A stretch of DNA of 64,000 bases from positions 3,224,001 to 3,288,000 of the forward strand of contig NZ_CP071870.1 in the NCBI RefSeq assembly GCF_017569205.1, in the 5' to 3' direction. This document shows, one piece after another, positions 20,654-30,013 of the stretch; within the stretch, counting starts at the first letter, position 1; the number at the start of each line of letters is the position of its first letter. The position numbers and the translations under genes were made by a program. This DNA comes from Propioniciclava sp. MC1595. GTDB lineage: Bacteria > Actinomycetota > Actinomycetes > Propionibacteriales > Propionibacteriaceae. Below the pieces are notes generated by a model. It made no database searches. It was not told where the DNA came from and worked only from the letters and a program-made list of their open reading frames with translations.

Positions 20654-21576
20654 CACGCCCCCCGCGGCTCGCCGCGCACCGCCACCGCGGGCGGGCGGTC
20701 CCCGCGCACGGACGCCACCATGTCGAGCACCCGCCGCGTCGCCCGCACGTCGTGCGTGCGGAACACCGTCGCCCCCAGCCAGGCCGCCACCGCGGTCGCG
20801 GCGAGCGACCCCTCGAGGCGCTCGTCGGCGGGCAGGTCGAGGGTCTCACCCACGAAGTCCTTGCGCGAGATGGCCTGCAGCACGGGGTACCCCAGCGACG
20901 CCACCGACGCCGTGGCCCGCAGCACCCGCAGCGAGTTACGGGTCGTCTTGCCGAAGTCGAGCGTCGGGTCGACCAGCACACCCTCGGGCCGGACGCCCGC
21001 AGCCACCGCCCGCGCCGCGCCCACGGCGAGCCCGTCCAGCACCGAGCGGACGACGTCGTCGGGGTCGTCGCCGTAGCTCACGTCCACCGGGTCGGTGCGC
21101 GGCGGCAACCCACCCGTGTGCGAGACGACATAGCCCGCGCCCAGCTCGGCGGCCGCGTGCACCAGGTCGGGGTCGGCCCCGGCCCAGGTGTCGTTGACCA
21201 GGTCGACGCCGGCGTCACGGCAGGCGTCCACGACCTCGGTGCGCCACGTGTCCAAGCTCAGGACCAGGTCGGGGAAGCGCTCGCGCGCGGCCTCCAGGAA
21301 CGGGCGGACCCGCGCCACCTCGGTGGGCACGTCCACCCACTCCCCCTCCTGGCCCGCCCGGACGCCGCCCACGTCGACGATGTCGGCACCGGACGCCACG
21401 GCCGCGGCGAGGGCGTCCAGTGCGGGTTCGAGGGCGTCGGCACCCGCGGTGACGAAGAAGGAGTCCCGGGTGCGGTTCACGATCGCCATCACGGCCGGAC
21501 GCCCCGCGTCGAAGCGCCGCCCCCGCAGCACGAGGGCGGGGGTGGTGGGCAGGTCGACCGGGATCAGCGCGGGCAC
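20653..21576 (-). CDS. folP2: Dihydropteroate synthase family protein, FolP2 type
   Basis: A 307-residue TIM-barrel of the DHPS family: AIVNRTRDSFF, DIVDVGGVRAG, LSLDTWR, DLVNDTWAG, VDPTLDFGK and AISRKDFVGETL. The sequence follows mycobacterial FolP2 (AIVNRTPDSFY, VDVGGVKAG, VDTWRA, NDTWGG) rather than classical FolP1 (GIxNVTPDSFSDGG). FolP2 of mycobacteria is reported to lack DHPS activity, so this is probably not the main folate enzyme. GTG start at 21576; a CACAAT box lies 6 nt upstream. Coupled to the DUF1992 gene. Confidence 0.8.
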   Translation of the reverse strand: MPALIPVDLPTTPALVLRGRRFDAGRPAVMAIVNRTRDSFFVTAGADALEPALDALAAAVASGADIVDVGGVRAGQEGEWVDVPTEVARVRPFLEAARERFPDLVLSLDTWRTEVVDACRDAGVDLVNDTWAGADPDLVHAAAELGAGYVVSHTGGLPPRTDPVDVSYGDDPDDVVRSVLDGLAVGAARAVAAGVRPEGVLVDPTLDFGKTTRNSLRVLRATASVASLGYPVLQAISRKDFVGETLDLPADERLEGSLAATAVAAWLGATVFRTHDVRATRRVLDMVASVRGDRPPAVAVRGEPRGA

Positions 21577-21617
21577 GCCCCCATTGTGCGCACCCGGGGA
21601 CAAGACCCGGCAACCCA

Positions 21618-21647
21618 TTGCCGTTCGCGACGAGCCACCCCTAGCGT
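21618..21647 (+). promoter_or_regulatory. Promoter of the GNAT gene at 21672
   Basis: TTGCCG, 18 bp, TAGCGT (21642-21647), then AAGGAG before the GTG at 21672. Confidence 0.5.
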
Positions 21648-21671
21648 TGCTTGAACGAGTGAAGGAGTTGT

Positions 21672-22118
21672 GTGACCATCCCATCCCGTGTCTACGCCCT
21701 CTCCCGCAGCGCCGCGGCCGAGTGGCTCGAATCGACCGACACCCACCGCGCCCGTCGCGCGCTGGAGTCGGACCTGGACTTCGTGGCCGACCTCCACGCC
21801 CTGGAGTTCCCCACCACCTACGCCACCGCACACGGCCTCGTGCACGACCCCGACCTGCTCACCTTCGTGGTCGAGCGCGACGGCACCCCCATCGGGTACG
21901 CATCGGGTCACGTCACCACCGACGGCGCGGGCCAGCTCGACTACATGGCCGTCGTCCCCGACGCCCGTGGGGTCGGGGACGGGCACGTCCTGCTCGCAGC
22001 CACCCTCGCCGCCCTCTTCGCCGAGGCGGACCTCGACGAGCTGCGCCTCGCGGTCGAGGAACACCGCAAGCCGGCGATCCGCTTCTACGAGAAGCACGGC
22101 TTCACGCGCGTGCACTGA
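21672..22118 (+). CDS. GNAT family N-acetyltransferase
   Basis: A 148-residue single GNAT domain ending with the usual AIRFYEKHGFTR. The acetyl-CoA loop is diverged (VVPDARGVGDGHVLL). Substrate unknown. The GTG start has AAGGAG 6 nt upstream. It converges on the small gene at 22125. Confidence 0.75.
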   Translation: MTIPSRVYALSRSAAAEWLESTDTHRARRALESDLDFVADLHALEFPTTYATAHGLVHDPDLLTFVVERDGTPIGYASGHVTTDGAGQLDYMAVVPDARGVGDGHVLLAATLAALFAEADLDELRLAVEEHRKPAIRFYEKHGFTRVH

Positions 22119-22124
22119 GGCCGC

Positions 22125-22307
22125 TCAGCGGTCGAGCTCGGCGATCACCACGAAGTTGAAGTCGGTGCGGCGCCCCTCGCTGAGGTAGCAGCTCACCCAC
22201 ACTCGGAGGGGTACTCGTCGGCGCGGGCAGGGGTCGTGAACGCAGCGAAGGCGCCGGCGGTGGCGAACAGGCCGACCGCAGCGGTCGCAGCAATGGACTT
22301 TCTTCAT
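22125..22307 (-). pseudogene. Small secreted protein gene with two offsetting frame errors
   Basis: The open frame gives 60 residues starting MKKVHCCDRC. The +1 frame across its middle reads S-I-A-A-T-A-A-V-G-L-F-A-T-A-G then AFAAFTTPARADEYPSEC, an ideal signal peptide with an A-x-A cleavage site. The original frame resumes for SCYLSEGRRTDFNFVVIAELDR. The simplest view is a secreted peptide of about 60 residues whose sequence here has one extra base near the fourth codon and one missing base at the GGG near 22200. GAGGAG lies 9 nt before the ATG. If the 60-residue frame is real, it would be a Cys/Arg-rich peptide instead. Confidence 0.5.
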
Positions 22308-22446
22308 GGTGGTGGTGCTCCTCGGGGTACAGGTTGGGGGAAGGGACGACAACGACGGTGCGCCCGCAACCCGGGATGGGAAGGGTGAACTCTCCACCTG
22401 TGGATGCAGGATGGAGGATGATGACCAGTGAGAAAGGGGTTCCACG

Positions 22447-23457
22447 ATGGATTTCCGCCACTTGGGCAACTCGGGCCTGAAGATCTCCGAGATCATCTAC
22501 GGCAACTGGCTGACCCACGGGTCGCAGGTCGAGAACGACGCCGCCACAGCGTGCGTGCGCGCGGCGCTGGACGCCGGGATCACCAGCTTCGACACCGCCG
22601 ACGTGTACGCCAACACCGTCGCCGAGTCGGTGCTGGGTGACGCCCTGGCCGGCGAGCGCCGCGAGAGCCTGGAGATCTTCACGAAGGTCTACTGGCCGAC
22701 CGGGCCCAAGGGCCACAACGACGTCGGGCTGTCCCGCAAGCACATCATGGAGTCGATCAACGGCTCGCTGAAACGCCTGCGCACCGACTACGTCGACCTC
22801 TACCAGGCCCACCGCTACGACCACGAGACCCCGCTCGAGGAGACCATGCAGGCCTTCGCCGACGTGGTCCGGCAAGGCAAGGCGCTCTACATCGGCGTCA
22901 GCGAGTGGACCGCCGACCAGATCCGGGCCGGGCACGCGCTGGCCAAGCACCTCGGCGTCCAGCTCATCTCGAGCCAGCCGCAGTACTCGATGCTGTGGCG
23001 CGTGATCGAGGGCGAGGTCGTGCCGACCTGCCGCGAGCTCGGGGTCAGCCAGATCGTGTGGTCGCCGATCGCGCAGGGCGTCCTGACCGGCAAGTACCTG
23101 CCCGGTCAGCCGCTGCCCGAGGGCTCGCGCGCCACCGACACGAAGGGCGGGGCGAACATGATCGCCCGCTTCATGAACGACGACGTGCTCGGCCGCGTCC
23201 AGAAGCTGAAGCCGATCGCCGACGACCTGGGCATCTCCATGGCCCAGCTCGCCGTCGCGTGGGTGCTCGGCAACGACAACGTGGCCGGCGCGATCATCGG
23301 CGCCTCCCGTCCCGAGCAGGTCGTCGAGAACGTCAAGGCGAGCGGCGTGGTGCTGGACGCCGGCGTCCGGGCCGCGATCGACGAGGCCCTGGGCGACGTC
23401 GTACAGGCCGACCCGGGGATGACCGCGAAGACCGCCCCGGCGTCCCGGCCCGCCTGA
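22447..23457 (+). CDS. Aldo/keto reductase (Kv-beta-like)
   Basis: A 336-residue NADPH-dependent reductase. The catalytic tetrad is complete: Asp49, Tyr54, Lys80 and His122 (FDTADVYANT, FTKVYW, YQAHRYD). The C-terminus ASRPEQVVENV binds cofactor phosphate. It resembles the AKR6/YghZ group that reduces aldehydes. AGAAAGGGG lies upstream of the ATG. The physiological substrate is unknown; no operon partner. Confidence 0.88.
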   Translation: MDFRHLGNSGLKISEIIYGNWLTHGSQVENDAATACVRAALDAGITSFDTADVYANTVAESVLGDALAGERRESLEIFTKVYWPTGPKGHNDVGLSRKHIMESINGSLKRLRTDYVDLYQAHRYDHETPLEETMQAFADVVRQGKALYIGVSEWTADQIRAGHALAKHLGVQLISSQPQYSMLWRVIEGEVVPTCRELGVSQIVWSPIAQGVLTGKYLPGQPLPEGSRATDTKGGANMIARFMNDDVLGRVQKLKPIADDLGISMAQLAVAWVLGNDNVAGAIIGASRPEQVVENVKASGVVLDAGVRAAIDEALGDVVQADPGMTAKTAPASRPA

Positions 23458-23466
23458 GGGGGACTC

Positions 23467-23490
23467 AACCGAAACGCACGCTGACTCGTC
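23467..23490 (+). promoter_or_regulatory. Possible ECF-type autoregulated promoter
   Basis: AACC, 16 bp, CGTC directly before the sigma gene (ATG at 23500) fits the AAC/CGTC pattern common to ECF promoters, suggesting the sigma factor drives its own operon. Confidence 0.4.
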
Positions 23491-23499
23491 CTCCTCGGC

Positions 23500-24018
23500 A
23501 TGACGGCCACCGACCAGGATGCGGGGTTCACCGCGTTCGTGCAGGCCCACACCGGGTCCCTGCACCACACGGCCTACCTGCTCACCGGCAACCGTCAGGC
23601 CGCCGACGACCTCCTGCAGGACGCCCTGCTGAAGACGTGGCTCGCCTGGCGGAAGATCGACCAGCGCGCGGCGTGGGCGTACACGCGGAAGGTGATGGTG
23701 ACCCTCACCACCGACCGCTGGCGCCGGCGCCGCTACGAGGCGATCACGATCGACATCGACGACCGCCGCCGCGATCCGGGCGGCGAGGCGGGGTTCGAGG
23801 GCGTCGAGGACCGGGCGTTCATCGTCCGCCAGCTCGCGGGGCTCACGCCCCACGAGCGCGCGATGGTGGTGCTGCGCTACTACGCCGACCTCTCCGAGGC
23901 CGACGTGGCAGAGCAGCTCGGCGTCTCGGTCGGCACCGTCAAGTCCACCTGTTCGCGTGCGCTCGCCCGCCTCCGTTCTCGCGGAGGGGCCGCGCCGGCC
24001 ACGAGGAGCCTGTCATGA
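23500..24018 (+). CDS. SigE-family ECF RNA polymerase sigma factor
   Basis: A 172-residue group IV sigma factor with region 2 (TAYLLTGNRQAADDLLQDALLKTWLAW) and region 4 (LTPHERAMVVLRYYADLSEADVAEQLGVSVGTVKS). It belongs to the actinobacterial SigE-like set (for example Streptomyces SigE family members) that respond to envelope stress. Its stop overlaps the next start (ATGA at 24015). The operon continues with a membrane-anchored protein, probably the regulator, and a lipoprotein. Confidence 0.88.
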   Translation: MTATDQDAGFTAFVQAHTGSLHHTAYLLTGNRQAADDLLQDALLKTWLAWRKIDQRAAWAYTRKVMVTLTTDRWRRRRYEAITIDIDDRRRDPGGEAGFEGVEDRAFIVRQLAGLTPHERAMVVLRYYADLSEADVAEQLGVSVGTVKSTCSRALARLRSRGGAAPATRSLS

Positions 24019-25013
24019 CCCCCATCGACGAGAACGAGCTCCGCGACGAGCTGTGGTTCGCCGAACCGGCCTCCGGCCCCGACCCGGACGCCCTCGGTGC
24101 GGCCGTCCTGTCCCGTGGCCGCGCCGTCCGCCGGCGCCGGGTCGCCCTCGCGTCGGCGGCGACGGTCGCCGTGGTCGCCCTCGCCGGCGTCGGGATCGTG
24201 AACCTGCTGCCGGGCACCGGCCAGACCGCGGTCCCCGCCCAGACCGCCCCGGCGTCCCCGTCGGTCGACCCGACCCCGGGCCCCACCGCGGTCACGCCCA
24301 GCCCCAGCGCGACCTCCCGCCCGAGCGGCACCCCCTCGCCGCGGCCGAGCGCCACCCCGAGCGGCACGCCCAGCCCCGGCCCGAGCACGAGCGAACGGCC
24401 GGGTGCGCCCCACACGGGCGTCATCCCGGCCGACTTCGGCACCGCCCTGGCCGACCGGCCGCTGCCGCGGGAGAACGAGACGGGTACCGACGAGCTCGGC
24501 CCGTTCGAGCCCCAGAGCCTGCCCATCGTGTGCGCGAGCAGCACCGAGATCGACCTGCCGTCGTTGGGCGGTCTGGAGGCCTCGCGCCTGCGCGGCCGGA
24601 TCGAGGCGGGCGACGCGTCCGCGCTCGACGGCGTCCTGCTGTTCCGGTCCGAGGCGGAGGCAATGGCCTTCATGGCCGAGCTGCAGCAGAAGATCGGCGC
24701 CTGCGCGCCGGTCGGCGAGCCGGGCCCGAACATCGGGACGCCGGAGGACCCGATCATCGAGCGGACGCTGATGGCGAGCTCCACCGAGCCGGGCCTCGTC
24801 GCCGACACGTTCACGGTGCGCTACTGGACCGAGCGCGAACTCGACGGGACCTGGCACGAGGCCCCCGGCGGCACCCTCGACCTCTGGGGACGCTCCGGGC
24901 GCCTGGTCGCGATCCACTCGACCTCGGGCGAGTACGTGGGCGACCCCCACGAGGAGGCTGCGGCCGACCTGCCCCCCGCCCAGGTCCTGGCCGACCTGCT
25001 GGCGATGGCGTGA
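24015..25013 (+). CDS. Membrane-anchored probable anti-sigma/sensor protein
   Basis: 332 residues: cytoplasmic head of about 45 residues (DELRDELWFAEP), one membrane span (LASAATVAVVALAGVGIVNLL), a Pro/Ser/Thr linker of about 75 residues, and an outer domain from about residue 130. The outer domain shares the pattern FRSEAEAMAFMAELQQKIGAC with the lipoprotein encoded next (FTDAAAAQAFMAELGTQLAAC). Layout and coupling to the sigma gene point to an anti-sigma or co-sensor role; no ZAS zinc motif is present. Confidence 0.65.
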   Translation: MTPIDENELRDELWFAEPASGPDPDALGAAVLSRGRAVRRRRVALASAATVAVVALAGVGIVNLLPGTGQTAVPAQTAPASPSVDPTPGPTAVTPSPSATSRPSGTPSPRPSATPSGTPSPGPSTSERPGAPHTGVIPADFGTALADRPLPRENETGTDELGPFEPQSLPIVCASSTEIDLPSLGGLEASRLRGRIEAGDASALDGVLLFRSEAEAMAFMAELQQKIGACAPVGEPGPNIGTPEDPIIERTLMASSTEPGLVADTFTVRYWTERELDGTWHEAPGGTLDLWGRSGRLVAIHSTSGEYVGDPHEEAAADLPPAQVLADLLAMA

Positions 25014-25069
25014 CCGATCGCGGCGCCCCCGGGTGAGAGACTGGGGGCGTCCGCGACGAGAGGTGACCG

Positions 25070-25894
25070 ATGAAGCGCAGTGCCCTGGCAGCCACGACCC
25101 TGGCGGTGCTCGCCCTGACGGCCTGCACCGGCCAGTCGGGGGCGGCGACGCCGAGCCCGACGCCCGTGGTGACCCCCACCGCGCTGCCCACGTCGACGGC
25201 CACCCCGGCACTCACGCCGCAGCCGGTGGAGTCGGGCACGACGACCACACCCAGCGCCGCCCCGAGCGCGACGCCGCCGAAGCGCACCGCCGCCCCGCAC
25301 ACCCCGCGGCCCACCCCGACCGCAGACAACGAGATCCCCGGCGCCCTGGGCACCCTGCCCGAGGGCTTCTCCCTCCCCGAGGAGGACCGCCCCGGCGACG
25401 AGGAGGTCTCGGCGTTCACGACCGCCGTCTGGCGTGCCTCCTGCCCCGACCGGGTGCTGACCCTCGCGTCGGCGTCCGGGATCACGGCCACCCGCGTGAA
25501 GGAGTCGGTCGGCCCCGAGCACGTCGTGGGCAACGGCCTGTTCGTGTTCACGGACGCCGCGGCCGCCCAGGCGTTCATGGCCGAGCTGGGCACCCAGCTG
25601 GCCGCCTGCGCCGCGGAGGGCCCCGACAGCGACAACTGGCGCACGGTCCAGGCCACCGACCCCCTGGCCGACCTCGGTGAGGAGGGCCTGCAGGTGCGCC
25701 AGTGGTCGGAGTGGGACACCGGCGAGGGCTGGGTGGTCGCCCCGGGGGCATCCCTGCAGTACCTCGCCCGCGAGGGCCGCTACGTCGCGCTCACCTACGA
25801 GGGCGGCGAGTACCAGGGTGATCCCGCCGACCTCCCCGACGTCGTCACCGACGCCGAGACCCGTATCACCGTGATGCTGGACCAGCTGGGCTGA
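25070..25894 (+). CDS. Lipoprotein paralogous to the upstream sensor domain
   Basis: 274 residues with a signal peptide and lipobox LTAC (Cys near residue 19), a Pro/Thr-rich linker, and a C-terminal domain related to the outer domain of the preceding protein, including two shared cysteines. It probably sits on the outer face of the membrane and senses or binds something with its neighbour. Start ATG at 25070 follows GAGAGGTGA. A strong hairpin ends the operon. Confidence 0.68.
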   Translation: MKRSALAATTLAVLALTACTGQSGAATPSPTPVVTPTALPTSTATPALTPQPVESGTTTTPSAAPSATPPKRTAAPHTPRPTPTADNEIPGALGTLPEGFSLPEEDRPGDEEVSAFTTAVWRASCPDRVLTLASASGITATRVKESVGPEHVVGNGLFVFTDAAAAQAFMAELGTQLAACAAEGPDSDNWRTVQATDPLADLGEEGLQVRQWSEWDTGEGWVVAPGASLQYLAREGRYVALTYEGGEYQGDPADLPDVVTDAETRITVMLDQLG

Positions 25895-25930
25895 CCCCCG
25901 GGGCGCGATTCGGCACGGCAGGGGCCAGGC

Positions 25931-25960
25931 CCTGCTCGCCGTCGGGTGACGGCGAGCAGG
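25931..25960. terminator. Bidirectional terminator, perfect 13-bp stem
   Basis: CCTGCTCGCCGTC pairs fully with GACGGCGAGCAGG around the loop GGGT, between the convergent lipoprotein gene and the sugar-isomerase operon. Confidence 0.8.
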
Positions 25961-25964
25961 TACG

Positions 25965-26813
<849 letters not shown>

Positions 26814-26816
26814 GGT

Positions 26817-27983
26817 TCAGCTCCTCGTCTCGAACTTGCCCTCGGCGGAGATGCGCTCGTTCAGCTGGGCGAGGTAGGCGTCCTCGTCGAAGTCCTCGAG
26901 GGACACCTCCTGGCCGGTCCAGCTGGACAGGTGGATCGCGTTCGCGAGGCGGACGCCGTGGATGCCGTCGGCACCCGGGGCCAGCAGCTCCTCCTCGCCG
27001 TGGACCGCGGCGGCGAAGTTCCGCATGACCTCGCAGTGCTGGGCACCCCAGACGTTGCCGTACTCCTTGGTCTCCTCGCTCATGAGCTCGGAGCGGTCGA
27101 GCTGGCCCGTGAAGAGCTTCGCGACGGCGTCCATGCCCATGTTCTGGCTCATGACCTCCTCGTCCTCCTTCAGACGGGTGATCTTCACGGTGTTCGAGCC
27201 GTCGACGACGATCTTGCCCTTGTCGCACAGGATCTCGAGGCGGTCGGTGCCGTCGATGTCGTGCACGCAGGTGATGAACGTGCCGGTCGCGCCGTCGCCG
27301 AAGTCGACGAGCGCGTTGACCTCGTCCTCGACCTCGATGTCACGCCTGAAGCCGTAGGCGACCTTGGCGAACACGCTCTTCGGCACGCCACAGATCCACT
27401 GCCACAGGTCGAGCTGGTGGGGGGCCTGGTTGACCAGGACGCCGCCGCCCTCGCCGCCCCACGTCGCCCGCCACTCGGACTGCGCGTAGTACGGCTGCGG
27501 GCGCCACCAGGTGGTGATGATCCACGAGGTGTGGCGCAGCTTGCCCAGCTCGCCGGAGTCCATGAGGGCCTTGAGGTCCTTGTACAGCGGGTTGGTGCGC
27601 TGGTTGAAGAACACGCCGAACTTGAGCTCGGGCTTGGACGCCGCGTACTCGATCAGCTCGTTGGCCTGCTTGGTGTAGACGCCGACCGGCTTCTCGACCA
27701 GGGCGTGGATGCCCTGTTGGAGGGCGTAGATGCCCATCTCGGGGTGCAGGTAGTGCGGGACGGTCGTGACCACGGCGTCGACCTCGCCGGAGTCGATCAT
27801 CTCCTTGTAGTCGGCGTAGAACGGGACGCCGTAGGCGTCGGCCTGCTCCTTCTTCTCGGGCAGGATGTCGCAGATCGCACCGATGCGCATGTTCGGGACC
27901 ATCTCGGCGTCCAGGAACTTGGCGTACATGCCGCCCTCAGCACCCAGGCCGATGATGCCCAACCGGACCTTGTCCTCCGCCAT
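26817..27983 (-). CDS. Gfo/Idh/MocA family oxidoreductase
   Basis: A 388-residue NAD(P)-dependent dehydrogenase: Rossmann start RLGIIGLGAEG, the conserved EKPVGV segment with catalytic Lys, and the C-terminal GGGVLVNQAPHQLDLWQW region with the usual His. Start taken at 27983, where AAGGAG lies 7 nt upstream; an upstream Met at 28001 is less likely. It ends 3 bp before the isomerase gene. Confidence 0.87.
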   Translation of the reverse strand: MAEDKVRLGIIGLGAEGGMYAKFLDAEMVPNMRIGAICDILPEKKEQADAYGVPFYADYKEMIDSGEVDAVVTTVPHYLHPEMGIYALQQGIHALVEKPVGVYTKQANELIEYAASKPELKFGVFFNQRTNPLYKDLKALMDSGELGKLRHTSWIITTWWRPQPYYAQSEWRATWGGEGGGVLVNQAPHQLDLWQWICGVPKSVFAKVAYGFRRDIEVEDEVNALVDFGDGATGTFITCVHDIDGTDRLEILCDKGKIVVDGSNTVKITRLKEDEEVMSQNMGMDAVAKLFTGQLDRSELMSEETKEYGNVWGAQHCEVMRNFAAAVHGEEELLAPGADGIHGVRLANAIHLSSWTGQEVSLEDFDEDAYLAQLNERISAEGKFETRS

Positions 27984-28084
27984 TGCACAGCTCCTTGTCA
28001 TGTGGTTGTGGAATTCAGACTAGGTCGGCACGACCTCCCGGGGGCGAGGCCCCGGAAAGTTGCCGCAGGTTGCTCGAGGCGCCG

Positions 28085-29098
28085 TCAGAAACCGGAGACC
28101 TGGTAGGTCGCCTTGAGGATCTGCAGGGACTTCATCGCCTCGGCGGGACTGATCCAGAAGGGTTCCGGGTCGTCCACCTTCGCGTAGAAGTCGCGCACGA
28201 GGAGTTCGTGGGAGACCCCCCAGTACGAGCGACCGCCCGACGGCGCCTGGCGCTCCTCGTAGCGGTCGGTGCCCCGGCCGTCCTTCCAGGTGACGCTCAG
28301 CCCGTTGCGCAGCGACACGTAGGCGTTGTCGCAGTCCAGCTCGAGCTCGACCGGCCGGTGCTGCGGCGCGGTCAACGTCGCGTAGAACGCGGTCTTGAGC
28401 CCCGAGGCGTGCGTCAGCAGCATCTCGGCGGTGTCCTCGACCTCGCTGACGTCGCCGAACCGGTGGGTCGCCACGTGGCCGGCCACGTCGACGACGTCGC
28501 CCATGAACCACTGCACCAGGTCGAGGGTGTGGATCGCCTGGTTGATCAGCAGGCCGCCGCCCGACTCCTCCCGGGAGCCGCGCCACGGCTTGGCCTTGTA
28601 GTAGTCGGCGGTGCGCGTCCACACCACGGAGGCGTAGGCGCCGTGCACCGCGCCGAGCTCGCCCGAGTCGAGCAGCCGGCGGAGCTCCTGGCTCGCGACG
28701 TTGTACCGGTTCTGGAAGCAGATACCGACCTTCGGCGAGGTCAGGCCCTGCGCCTCGCGCCGGGCCATCACGTCGACCAACCGCTGGCCGTCCTCGATGG
28801 ACGCCGCCAGCGGCTTCTCCTGGATGACGTGGACGCCCCGCTCGAGGGCCTCCAGCGTCGGGGTGATGTGCTGGTGGTGCGGGGTGGTGATGTGCACGAC
28901 GTCGGGTGCGACGGCGTCCACGAGCTCGGCGACCGACGCGAACGCCGGGACGCCCAGGGCTGCGGTCGCCGCCTCGCGGCGCTCGGCGTCCGTGTCGACC
29001 ACGCCGACCAGGTCGACGCCCTCGATGCACACGATCGCCTCGTGGTGGATGATCGCGACGTCGCCCCACCCGACGATGGCCGCACGGCTCACCGCCAT
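28085..29098 (-). CDS. Gfo/Idh/MocA family oxidoreductase, second copy
   Basis: A 337-residue paralogue of the downstream dehydrogenase: RAAIVGWGDVA start, IQEKPLAASIE with the catalytic Lys, and GGGLLINQAIHTLDLVQWF. The ATG at 29098 lies inside the end of the preceding isomerase gene (10-bp overlap). Two different dehydrogenases in one operon suggest oxidation at one carbon and later reduction after epimerisation. Confidence 0.87.
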   Translation of the reverse strand: MAVSRAAIVGWGDVAIIHHEAIVCIEGVDLVGVVDTDAERREAATAALGVPAFASVAELVDAVAPDVVHITTPHHQHITPTLEALERGVHVIQEKPLAASIEDGQRLVDVMARREAQGLTSPKVGICFQNRYNVASQELRRLLDSGELGAVHGAYASVVWTRTADYYKAKPWRGSREESGGGLLINQAIHTLDLVQWFMGDVVDVAGHVATHRFGDVSEVEDTAEMLLTHASGLKTAFYATLTAPQHRPVELELDCDNAYVSLRNGLSVTWKDGRGTDRYEERQAPSGGRSYWGVSHELLVRDFYAKVDDPEPFWISPAEAMKSLQILKATYQVSGF

Positions 29099-29934
29099 GA
29101 GATGCCCTGCTCGCGGAAGATGCCGGTGATGGCGTCGTACGCCGTCGTCCACAGGTCGGGGCCGCACAGGCCGCCGAACGCGTCGAAGTCGCCCAGGTGG
29201 GGCTCGATGGAGAAGAACCCGTCGTAGCCGTCGGCGGCGAGCGCGGCCACGAGCTCGCGGACCTGGCCGTCGCCCTCGCCGGCCGGCAGCACCTTGTTGT
29301 GCCCGTTGGCATCCATCTCGGTGCCCGAGGCGTCCTTGACGTGGATGTAGTCGGTGTACTCGCGCACCTGCGGGTAGGCCTCGTCGAACGGCTTCACGCC
29401 GCACTGCACGTAGTTGGCCGGGTCGAAGATCGCGCGGTAGTTCGGGGAGTCCATCGCCGTGACCAGCTCGACCACGCGCTCGGGGGTGTCCCCGTAGATG
29501 TCCTTCTCGTTCTCGTGCAGCATCGTGACGCCGCCGGCCTCGGCGAGGCGGACGAACGCGCGCGTGCGGTCCATGACCTCGTCGCGGTACTGCTCCGGGT
29601 CCTCGCCCTGGGGGATGAAGAAGCTGAACATCCGGATGTAGCCACAGCCGAAGAACTTCGCGACCTCCACGGCGTGGGCGGAGCGCTTGAGGTGCTCCTC
29701 GAACGGGTCGGTGATGACGATCTTGCCGATGTCGGAGCCGACCGAGCTCAGGCGGATGCCCGCGGCGTCCAGCTTCGCCTTGGCCTCGTCGAGCTGCTCG
29801 GGGGTCAGGTCGAGGACCTTGGTGCCCCAGGCACTGCGGAACTCGACGTGCTTGATGCCGAGCTTGGTCAGCAGGGCGATCTGTTCGTCGAGGTCCCGGG
29901 AGATCTCGTCGGCGAATCCGGTCAATGTCCACAT
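29089..29934 (-). CDS. Sugar phosphate isomerase/epimerase, first gene of the operon
   Basis: 281 residues, same fold as the product of 25965-26813 but only distantly similar. Motifs LHENEKDIYG, AIFDPANYVQCG, YIHVKDA and FSIEPH hold the expected metal ligands. I start at 29934 (MWTLTGFADEI), preceded by GAGGAG, rather than at 29985. No regulator or transporter gene is attached to the operon, so substrate and inducer cannot be read from context. Confidence 0.82.
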   Translation of the reverse strand: MWTLTGFADEISRDLDEQIALLTKLGIKHVEFRSAWGTKVLDLTPEQLDEAKAKLDAAGIRLSSVGSDIGKIVITDPFEEHLKRSAHAVEVAKFFGCGYIRMFSFFIPQGEDPEQYRDEVMDRTRAFVRLAEAGGVTMLHENEKDIYGDTPERVVELVTAMDSPNYRAIFDPANYVQCGVKPFDEAYPQVREYTDYIHVKDASGTEMDANGHNKVLPAGEGDGQVRELVAALAADGYDGFFSIEPHLGDFDAFGGLCGPDLWTTAYDAITGIFREQGISWR

Positions 29935-30013
29935 GGGCGTGCTCCTCAGCGTCGATGCGGTGGGCTCTGGATTCACTCTAACCACGTCCCACGTTCCCGG
30001 AGCGGGGTTGCCG

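Noticed and set aside
22125-22307. Zinc-ribbon-like cysteines in the small 60-residue frame
   Set aside because: The +1 frame encodes a clear signal peptide there, so the cysteines are probably chance products of a shifted frame.
25931-25960. Perfect 13-bp inverted repeat as possible regulator site
   Set aside because: It lies between two convergent stop codons with a 4-nt loop, which is best explained as a terminator.
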